This document shows positions 1 to 5,387 of a stretch of DNA of 6,397 nucleotides, piece by piece. Every line of letters begins with the position of its first letter. Position 1 is the first letter of the stretch. Origin of the DNA: an uncultured Desulfobacterium sp. (lineage in GTDB: Bacteria > Desulfobacterota > Desulfobacteria > Desulfobacterales > Desulfobacteraceae); the NCBI GenBank assembly GCA_937124525.1, contig CAKZLA010000052.1, positions 1 to 6,397 of the forward strand, in the 5' to 3' direction. The notes beneath the pieces are model-generated. The model saw nothing but the letters and a program-made list of their open reading frames with translations. It was not told where the DNA came from and did not search any database. The position numbers and the translations under genes were made by a program.

Positions 1-456
1 ATCGGCGATATTGCCCACAGCCGTGTGGCCCGATCCAACATTAACGGGTTTACCAAGATGGGGGCCACAGTTACTGTGACGGCTCCCGGCACCATGATCC
101 CCAGGGGCATTGAAACCCTTGGCTGTCAGGTGGCTCCGGACATTGAGTCCTGTGTGGAGGGGGCCGATGTGGTGATGATGCTGCGCATTCAGAAAGAACG
201 CCAGGAAAAAATTTTATTTCCATCTGAAAGGGAATATGCCTCTTTGTTCGGGTTGACCCGGGAGCGCCTGGCCCTGGCCCGCATGGATGCCATTGTCATG
301 CATCCGGGTCCCATGAATAGAGGCGTAGAAATTGCCAATGGGGTGGCCGATGGCAAAAGATCTGTGATCCTGGAGCAGGTAACCAATGGGGTGGCCCTTC
401 GCATGGCTGTATTTTATCTGGTGGCAGGGGGAAAAAAATATGCTGACAAGGATTAA
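1..456 (+). CDS. pyrB: Aspartate carbamoyltransferase catalytic subunit, C-terminal half (5' end outside window)
   Basis: This is the C-terminal 151 residues of aspartate carbamoyltransferase. The enzyme condenses carbamoyl phosphate with L-aspartate to give N-carbamoyl-aspartate, step 2 of de novo pyrimidine synthesis, in the cytoplasm. The frame is open from base 1 and starts inside the family motif [12 protein letters not shown], which opens the aspartate-binding domain. Further on are MMLRIQKER and [12 protein letters not shown], the latter matching the conserved HPGPxNRGxEI block near the C-terminus. From Bacillus-type PyrB of about 300 residues, roughly half the protein lies upstream of the window. 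The remaining reading frame is intact and ends at TAA 454-456. Its last 17 bases overlap the start of pyrC, so the two genes are almost certainly co-transcribed and translationally coupled. No regulatory subunit gene (pyrI) is visible. Identification is very secure; only the 5' end is missing. Confidence 0.96.
   Translation: MGDIAHSRVARSNINGFTKMGATVTVTAPGTMIPRGIETLGCQVAPDIESCVEGADVVMMLRIQKERQEKILFPSEREYASLFGLTRERLALARMDAIVMHPGPMNRGVEIANGVADGKRSVILEQVTNGVALRMAVFYLVAGGKKYADKD
426..432 (+). promoter_or_regulatory. Ribosome binding site of pyrC inside the pyrB coding region
   Basis: A purine-rich AGGGGGA stands 7 bases before the ATG at 440-442. It decides the pyrC start. The reading frame is open further upstream (from an ATG at 386), but that ATG would add 18 residues that do not resemble a dihydroorotase N-terminus. 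Starting at 440 gives [13 protein letters not shown], the typical first beta strand of the family. Confidence 0.75.
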
Positions 457-1732
457 GGGTGCAAAAATTGTGGATCCCGGCAACATTGACGGCGTACATA
501 AAGATATCATCATCCGGGATGGCCTTATTGACGCATTAATTGGGCCTGATGAAGCGCTTGACCCGGGAGAGGTGGCAGAAATTGAAGAAATTGACGCCTC
601 GGGCATGATTGCTGTGCCTGGCCTCATTGATATGCATGTGCACTTACGGGAACCGGGCCACGAATACAAAGAAACCATTGAAACCGGTGCCAGGGCCGCT
701 GTGCGGGGGGGATTCACCACCATTTGTCCCATGCCCAACACCTCCCCTGTGAATGATAACAGCCAGGTTACTGCCTATATTGTGAACCGGGCCAAGGAAC
801 TTAAATTATGCCGAATCCTGCCCGTGGGGGCCATCACCCATGGACTTGAGGGAAATACTCTTGCCGAGTATGGGGACATGAAACAAAAGGGCATGGTGGC
901 CATTTCCGATGATGGCCGACCCGTGGCCGATGCAAGGGTGATGCGCCGGGCCATGGAGTACGCCAATGGACTTAATCTGCCAGTGATCTCCCATGCCGAA
1001 GACCTTTCTCTTGCCCGGAATGGTGCCATGAACGAAGGCATCATTGCCACCCAATTGGGGATTAAAGGCATTCCCAATGCCGCAGAAAGTGTTATGGTCA
1101 TGCGGGATATTGCCCTTGCCGAGCTTACCGGTGCCCGGGTTCACATTGCCCATGTGAGCTGTGAAGAGTCTGTGGATGCCATCCGCCATGGCAAGGCCCG
1201 GGGGGTGAAGGTGACAGCAGAAACCGCTCCCCATTATTTCACCCTCACCGACGAGGCCGTGGCACAGTACGATACCCATGCCAAGATGAACCCGCCCCTT
1301 CGCACGGAAAAAGACCGCCAGGCCATTATAGATGGGTTGGTGGACGGTACCCTGGATATCATTGCCACGGACCATGCCCCCCATTCTCCCCTGGAAAAAG
1401 AGGTGGAGTTTGACAGGGCCGCCTTTGGTATTGTGGGGCTTGAGACATCCCTTGCCTTATCCCTTGGGTTGGTGCAGGAGGGGAAAATCACATTTTCCCA
1501 GCTCATTGAAAAGATGTCTAAAAATCCGGCAGCTATCCTGGGCATTGACAATGATTTGAAACCGGGCCATCCTGGAGATATTACCCTTATTGATCCTGAA
1601 GCCTATCACACCATTGATCCTGATACCTTTTTTTCCAAGGGGGTGAATACACCCTTTGTGGGATTTAATGTCAAAGGGGAGGCGTGGATGACACTGGTGC
1701 AGGGCAGGGTGGTTTTTGCAAAAGATCTTTAA
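440..1732 (+). CDS. pyrC: Dihydroorotase, class I
   Basis: Dihydroorotase cyclises N-carbamoyl-L-aspartate to L-dihydroorotate, step 3 of de novo pyrimidine synthesis, in the cytoplasm. The protein has 430 residues, the usual size for class I bacterial enzymes of the amidohydrolase superfamily. Metal ligands are all visible: the [10 protein letters not shown] motif with His66 and His68 (and substrate-binding Arg70), the SDDG aspartates 157/158, His185 in ISHAED, His238 in HIAHVS, and the catalytic aspartate 311 in ATDHAPH. The spacing matches the Aquifex enzyme ligand series to within a few residues, with aspartate rather than carboxylated lysine as the likely bridging ligand. NPPLR (284-288) is the usual substrate loop. 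Because the whole metal site is present, this should be an active enzyme and not a structural PyrC-like pseudo-dihydroorotase such as those that accompany PyrB in some pseudomonads. It overlaps pyrB by 17 bases. Start chosen by the Shine-Dalgarno at 426-432. Confidence 0.96.
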   Translation: MLTRIKGAKIVDPGNIDGVHKDIIIRDGLIDALIGPDEALDPGEVAEIEEIDASGMIAVPGLIDMHVHLREPGHEYKETIETGARAAVRGGFTTICPMPNTSPVNDNSQVTAYIVNRAKELKLCRILPVGAITHGLEGNTLAEYGDMKQKGMVAISDDGRPVADARVMRRAMEYANGLNLPVISHAEDLSLARNGAMNEGIIATQLGIKGIPNAAESVMVMRDIALAELTGARVHIAHVSCEESVDAIRHGKARGVKVTAETAPHYFTLTDEAVAQYDTHAKMNPPLRTEKDRQAIIDGLVDGTLDIIATDHAPHSPLEKEVEFDRAAFGIVGLETSLALSLGLVQEGKITFSQLIEKMSKNPAAILGIDNDLKPGHPGDITLIDPEAYHTIDPDTFFSKGVNTPFVGFNVKGEAWMTLVQGRVVFAKDL

Positions 1733-1849
1733 AGCCTGTTTAAATCTTCTGGAGTTAGAGATTTTAGTTTTGATTATGTGCTGAGTGGCAAGGGCTTTAA
1801 TTTTATCTATTCAGCGCAGTGATGTAGCCAAAGGGTAACAAAAGAAAAT
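1733..1849. other. Intergenic gap between pyrC and the response regulator gene
   Basis: This 117-base AT-rich spacer probably holds the end of the pyrBC transcript and the promoter of the regulator gene. I cannot assign either firmly. A short AT-rich inverted repeat (AAATCT 1742-1747 with AGATTT 1759-1764, 11-base loop) is too weak to call a terminator. A sequence at 1786-1800 resembles the -24 half of a sigma-54 promoter but lacks the invariant GC at -12. The only Shine-Dalgarno-like stretch is AAGGG at 1831-1835, 14 bases before the ATG. Confidence 0.4.
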
Positions 1850-3259
1850 ATGAATACATGTGCAGCAAATATCCTTGTGGTGGACGATGAACTGAGCATG
1901 CGAGAACTTCTGGATGTGATGCTCACCCAGGAGGGGTATGGGGTTTTTCTTGCCAACAATGGAAAGCAGGCACTTAAAATTATTGAAAAGAAGTCCTTTG
2001 ATATGATTCTGTGTGATATCCGTCTGGGGGATCTCACCGGGCTTGATATTCTTCGGGCGGCTAAACATAAAAATTCGGACACTGTGGTGATCATGATATC
2101 CGCCTTTTCCACCACCGAGGTGGCGGTGGAGGCCATGAACGAGGGGGCCTTTGATTTTGTTCCTAAACCATTTGACACCAAGGAACTCAAGCGATCCATT
2201 GAAAAGGGCCTGGCACTCAAACGCCCCGACTGCCTCTTGGGAAAACGTCCTTTAAAAGAGGGAGGACTCTCTCATTTTGGGAAAATCATCGGGGATAGTT
2301 CTGGCATGGTGCGCATCTACGATTTGATTCGACAAATTGCCAACACCAAAACCAATGTGCTGATCTCCGGAGAAAGTGGCACAGGTAAAGAGCTCATTGC
2401 CCGGGCCATCCATGATTTAAGTGATAGAAGAGATAAGCCTTTTGTGGTGGTGAACTGCGCTGGCATTCCTGAAACCCTCATTGAAAGTGAATTTTTCGGC
2501 CATGTCCGGGGATCATTTACCGGGGCGGTGTCAGATAAAAAAGGCTTGTTTGAGGCGGCCCACCAGGGCACCATCTTTCTGGATGAAATCGGGGAGCTTA
2601 CCCCCATGCTCCAAGTGAAGTTATTGCGGGTGGTGCAGGAAACTTCTGTTAAACCCGTGGGGGGCACAGCGGAAATTCCCGTGGATGTCCGCATCGTCTC
2701 GGCCACCAATAAAAAGCTGGAAAATGAGGTCATTGACGGCAATTTCCGGGAGGATCTTTTTTTCCGACTTAATGTGATTCCCATCAAGGTGCCACCGTTG
2801 CGGGATAGATCCGGGGATATTACTCTTCTGGCCAACTATTTTATTGAAAAATATTCCGCTAAGATGAACAAGGATATTTCCAGGATATCCTCCTATGCAT
2901 TGAATTTTTTGAATCAGTACACCTTTCCCGGCAATGTGCGGGAGCTGGAGAATTTGATTGAACGCAGTGTGGCTTTGTCTTCCACCAATATTATTTTGCC
3001 GGAAAGTCTTACTATTTCCACCCATAAACGACGCCGATGGATTGAGGGTATCAAAGATCGACGCTTTGATCTGGAGGAGGTTGAGAAGGGGGTGGATCTG
3101 GATGAAATTTTGTTTTCCATTGAAGGGGCTTATTTAAGAAAGGCCATGGAAGTTACCGGGGGGAATAAGAGCCGGGCGGCTGAGTTACTGGGAATGAATC
3201 TGCGATCTATCAGGTATCGTCTTAGTAAGCAGGAGGATGCGGATGGGAACGCTTCCTGA
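1850..3259 (+). CDS. Sigma-54-dependent response regulator, PilR/NtrC family
   Basis: This is a 469-residue two-component transcription activator that remodels sigma-54 RNA polymerase after phosphorylation. Domains in order: receiver (about 7-122) with the acidic pair Asp12/Asp13, phospho-acceptor Asp56 in CDIRLGD, Ser84 and Lys106; AAA+ domain (about 146-370) with Walker A GESGTGKE (174-181), sigma-54 contact loop GSFTGA (221-226), Walker B GTIFLDEI (240-247) and arginine-finger candidates Arg300 and Arg306; a basic linker; and a C-terminal Fis-type helix-turn-helix (about 424-460) with GGNKSRAAELLGMNLRSIRYRL. The RSIRYRL recognition helix is most like PilR, hence PilR-like rather than NtrC, but targets are unknown. 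The contact loop has Ser where GAFTGA has Ala. No sensor kinase gene adjoins it, so it is an orphan within this window. It lies 18 bases before the flippase-like gene, in the same reading frame. The start is the first ATG giving a complete receiver strand; its ribosome binding site is weak. Confidence 0.93.
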   Translation: MNTCAANILVVDDELSMRELLDVMLTQEGYGVFLANNGKQALKIIEKKSFDMILCDIRLGDLTGLDILRAAKHKNSDTVVIMISAFSTTEVAVEAMNEGAFDFVPKPFDTKELKRSIEKGLALKRPDCLLGKRPLKEGGLSHFGKIIGDSSGMVRIYDLIRQIANTKTNVLISGESGTGKELIARAIHDLSDRRDKPFVVVNCAGIPETLIESEFFGHVRGSFTGAVSDKKGLFEAAHQGTIFLDEIGELTPMLQVKLLRVVQETSVKPVGGTAEIPVDVRIVSATNKKLENEVIDGNFREDLFFRLNVIPIKVPPLRDRSGDITLLANYFIEKYSAKMNKDISRISSYALNFLNQYTFPGNVRELENLIERSVALSSTNIILPESLTISTHKRRRWIEGIKDRRFDLEEVEKGVDLDEILFSIEGAYLRKAMEVTGGNKSRAAELLGMNLRSIRYRLSKQEDADGNAS

Positions 3260-3277
3260 GAGACCACGGGCACATCA

Positions 3278-4348
3278 ATGATCTTAGGTAAATTTAAAGG
3301 CGCTTTGCTTAAAAAAGCGTTTTTCTTTTTCATAGGATTGGCTATTTCCGTTTATTTTTTCCGCATGGCATTTAAGAATGTTCCATTGCATGAATTAAAA
3401 GCAAGTATCGGCCAGATTAATTATTATTACATTCTCTGGGCTGTGTTGTCAGTTCTTCTCAGCTGTATTTTGCGCACCCTGCGCTGGAAAATATTGTTGC
3501 CCCATGAAATTAAATTCCCCACCTGTTTTCATATTCTGATGGCAGGATTTTTTCTAAACTGTATTCTTCCGGGAAGATTGGGAGAGATAGCACGGCCTGT
3601 TCTGGTTGCCCAAAAGACAAAGAGTTCCTTTCCTGGGGCAGTGTCATCGGTGTTCCTTGAGCGATTGTTTGATCTGTTCACCCTGCTGGTTCTTTTTTCC
3701 TTTCTTATTTCCTGGATTTCCATTCCTGAATCCCTGTCCTATACCTTTGGAGAATATAAGTTTAACAGCGCTTTATTAATAAGTCTTGCATGGTTGATGA
3801 TTCAAGTTTTTTTGGTGTTGTTGGCAGGTGTTTTATTGTTGGTCTTTAAGTGCACAAGAAAAGTTTTTGCTATAATTATTTCTGCGGCTTTAGAATATGT
3901 TTGTATCTTTCCTGAAAAAATTGCTGATATTTTAAAGCGATTTCTGCTGAATCCCTTGGCCATGTTCATTCGTTATTTTGTCACAGGCATTGAGGCGATC
4001 AAAACGCCCATGGCCTTTATCTCTGTCATGGGGTTGTCTTTTGGGACATGGTTTGTTCAGGTATTTTCCTTTTTGATGGTGGCCAAGGCTGTACCCGGCA
4101 TTTCCCTTGGGTTTGTGGAACTGGCCTTTGTGATGGTTGTTATCTGTTTTTTTATTGCCATTCCTTCCGTTCCTGGATACTGGGGGGTGTGGGAAGCGGG
4201 TGGGATGTTTGCCATGCTGGTGTTTGATATTCCCCGATCTGATGCTGCCGGATATCAGTTGATTAATCATGCTGTGCAGATATTTCCTATTATGGTGTTT
4301 GGTTTTTTTTCTGCTATGATTTTACTAATGCGTGGGAAAAAAAGGTAA
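3278..4348 (+). CDS. Flippase-like integral membrane protein (LPG_synthase_TM / UPF0104 family)
   Basis: A 356-residue polytopic inner-membrane protein. Hydrophobic segments lie roughly at 14-32, 50-65, 84-98, 130-148, 165-191, 245-270, 278-297 and 325-350. Family marks are RTLRWKILL (66-74), NCILPGRLGEIARP (94-107), FLERLFD (126-132) and PSVPGYWGVWEAG (296-308), all typical of the lysylphosphatidylglycerol-synthase transmembrane / flippase-like domain. The soluble synthetase domain of full MprF (over 800 residues) is absent, so this is not an aminoacyl-PG synthase. Stand-alone members often sit beside glycosyltransferase and lipid-glycan genes and are suspected of moving or binding lipid-linked substrates; the substrate here is unknown. 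The gene starts 18 bases after the regulator's TGA in the same frame, with no good Shine-Dalgarno (GAGAG at 3258-3262 is too far away). A TTG at codon 10 is a less likely alternative. An 11-bp hairpin with a T-rich tail lies within codons 7-18. The gene is AT-richer than pyrC. Confidence 0.88.
   Translation: MILGKFKGALLKKAFFFFIGLAISVYFFRMAFKNVPLHELKASIGQINYYYILWAVLSVLLSCILRTLRWKILLPHEIKFPTCFHILMAGFFLNCILPGRLGEIARPVLVAQKTKSSFPGAVSSVFLERLFDLFTLLVLFSFLISWISIPESLSYTFGEYKFNSALLISLAWLMIQVFLVLLAGVLLLVFKCTRKVFAIIISAALEYVCIFPEKIADILKRFLLNPLAMFIRYFVTGIEAIKTPMAFISVMGLSFGTWFVQVFSFLMVAKAVPGISLGFVELAFVMVVICFFIAIPSVPGYWGVWEAGGMFAMLVFDIPRSDAAGYQLINHAVQIFPIMVFGFFSAMILLMRGKKR
3296..3331 (+). terminator. Terminator-like hairpin inside the start of the flippase-like gene
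   Basis: AAAGGCGCTTT (3296-3306) pairs with AAAGCGTTTTT (3314-3324). This gives an 11-bp stem with two G-U pairs and a 7-base loop. A T-rich run interrupted by one C (3320-3330) overlaps the 3' arm and continues past it. In shape it is an intrinsic terminator just downstream of the regulator gene, but it lies within codons 7-18 of the next gene on the same strand. It could terminate or attenuate transcription after the regulator. It could also simply result from Lys/Phe-rich codons (LLKKAFFFF) before the first membrane helix. The structure is seen directly; activity is not. Confidence 0.4.
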
Positions 4349-4361
4349 CTGGAACAAAAGA

Positions 4362-5297
4362 ATGTGTCTAAAAAAAGGGGAAAAAGTTTTGAGCCCAAAA
4401 TGTAATGTTTGTGGAAACAAGTTAAGTGTTTTATTTCCTACAATTCTTGACCCCATAACTAAAGAGACGTTTGCCATACATAAATGTTTAAGGTGTGGAC
4501 TCGGACATACAGTACCACAACCAAAGAATATTACCAGATACTATGGACCAGTCTATTATGGAAATCGCCACAGTCTTACCTCTTCCCATTGTACGAAAAG
4601 ACGATTAGGATTTCTTAATTGCACCACAAGCAAGCATAATGGGAAAAAATTGCTTGATATTGGCTGTGGTGATGGTTCCTTTTTGATTGCTGCAAGAAAT
4701 TTAGGTTGGGACGTTTCGGGTACAGAAATTAATCCAGATTTGGCCAAGACATCTGGTCTCAATGTGGAGAAGAGTATCGGCAACTTATCTAATTTCGGAC
4801 AGTTCGACTGTATTACGATGTGGCATAGCTTAGAGCATCTGATGGATATAAAATCAACGCTGTCTCAAGTATCAAAATTGCTTAAGCCAAATGGAACGCT
4901 GATGATTGCTGTTCCAGATAATGGGGGACTACAAGCCAAATTTTTTAAATGTAAATGGCTCCATTTGGATGTACCACGTCATCGATATCACTTTGATAAG
5001 GATTCATTGTCTTTTTCTCTCAAAGATGCTGGCTTTACTGTACAGCATCAATGGCATCAAGAAATAGAATATGATTTAATGGGCTGGTCTCAAAGTGTTC
5101 TTAATTGCTTTTTCATTACCCCAAATATTTTTCTTGACATTCTCATGGGGAAGAAAAAGCGTTTTAATATATGTTATAGAATAATAAATTTTGTTATGGG
5201 TTCTATTTTGTCTATTTTGTCTATTTTGCCAGTTGCAGTAGAAATGATTTTGCGTCGTGGCGGGACCCTTGTTGTGGTTGCATATCGAATAAAGTAG
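4362..5297 (+). CDS. Class I SAM-dependent methyltransferase with N-terminal zinc-binding motif
   Basis: Predicted S-adenosylmethionine methyltransferase of 311 residues from ATG 4362. An N-terminal Cys4 motif (Cys14, Cys17, Cys42, Cys45, in CNVC and CLRC) probably binds zinc. It is followed by the YYGPVYYG stretch usual in this group. The Rossmann core shows motif I LLDIGCGDG (97-105), acidic Glu122 at the end of beta 2 (GTEINP), and WHSLEH (154-159) at the motif II/III position, followed by LLKPNGTLMIAVPD. The domain ends with HRYHF and a hydrophobic tail (from about residue 240) that may sit at the membrane. Relatives of this layout are common in O-antigen and polysaccharide clusters; the acceptor is unknown. 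Start choice is open. GTG 4332 overlaps the upstream gene. ATG 4362 has a weak GGA. TTG 4389 has a much better AAGGGGA and would give a 302-residue protein starting MSPKCNVCG, closer to family starts. The gene is markedly AT-rich and 13 bases behind the flippase-like gene. Confidence 0.88.
   Translation: MCLKKGEKVLSPKCNVCGNKLSVLFPTILDPITKETFAIHKCLRCGLGHTVPQPKNITRYYGPVYYGNRHSLTSSHCTKRRLGFLNCTTSKHNGKKLLDIGCGDGSFLIAARNLGWDVSGTEINPDLAKTSGLNVEKSIGNLSNFGQFDCITMWHSLEHLMDIKSTLSQVSKLLKPNGTLMIAVPDNGGLQAKFFKCKWLHLDVPRHRYHFDKDSLSFSLKDAGFTVQHQWHQEIEYDLMGWSQSVLNCFFITPNIFLDILMGKKKRFNICYRIINFVMGSILSILSILPVAVEMILRRGGTLVVVAYRIK
4375..4381 (+). promoter_or_regulatory. Shine-Dalgarno-like AAGGGGA favouring a TTG start of the methyltransferase
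   Basis: AAGGGGA lies 7 bases before an in-frame TTG at 4389-4391. It is stronger than anything before ATG 4362. A protein starting here would place the first zinc cysteine at residue 5, as is usual for this methyltransferase layout. If real, the annotated ATG start is 9 codons too long. Confidence 0.4.
5202..5228 (+). repeat. Threefold tandem 9-bp repeat (TCTATTTTG) within the methyltransferase
   Basis: Three perfect head-to-tail copies of TCTATTTTG lie at 5202-5210, 5211-5219 and 5220-5228. They are in frame and encode Ser-Ile-Leu three times (residues 281-289 from ATG 4362) in the C-terminal hydrophobic segment. As the unit is a multiple of three, slippage would lengthen or shorten this segment without breaking the gene. 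Confidence 0.9.
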
Positions 5298-5307
5298 GTT
5301 TTGCCTT

Positions 5308-5377
5308 TCAGGGGTGAATAGGTCTCCCCATATGACCTGACCTGACACTAAATTACGAATAGTAAACGTAAACGTAA
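5308..5377. repeat. Cluster of short direct and inverted repeats in the convergent gap
   Basis: The 90-base gap between the convergent genes (5298-5387) holds several small repeats. TCAGG (5308-5312) can pair with CCTGA (5341-5345), enclosing AGGTC (5320-5324) paired with GACCT (5334-5338). GACCT is directly repeated at 5334-5338 and 5339-5343. GTAAAC is repeated at 5362-5367 and 5368-5373, followed by GTAA. TTACG (5353-5357) is inverted against CGTAA at 5367-5371 and 5373-5377. There is no G+C-rich stem with a T-run, so it is not a standard intrinsic terminator. It may be a bidirectional transcript end, a recombination scar or the remnant of a mobile element end; the sequence does not decide. 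Confidence 0.45.
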
Positions 5378-5387
5378 GAATCTAAAT

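Noticed and set aside
775..1551. Long minus-strand open frames opposite pyrC
   Set aside because: They are shadows of the pyrC codon pattern, overlap a fully conserved gene and show no recognisable domain.
1742..1764. Possible terminator after pyrC (AAATCT paired with AGATTT)
   Set aside because: The stem is only 6-7 bp, almost all A-T, with an 11-base loop and an interrupted T-run. It is too weak to call.
1786..1801. Sigma-54 (-24/-12) promoter-like sequence TGGCA-N5-TT before the regulator gene
   Set aside because: The -24 half is acceptable, but the invariant GC of the -12 element is missing (TTTAA instead of TTGCA).
3278..4348. MprF-type lysylphosphatidylglycerol synthase
   Set aside because: Only the membrane domain family is present. 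The C-terminal aminoacyl-transfer domain is missing and the protein ends at 356 residues.
5311..5329. GGGG/CCCC hairpin as a terminator for the methyltransferase
   Set aside because: Only four base pairs with an 11-base loop and no T-run on either strand.
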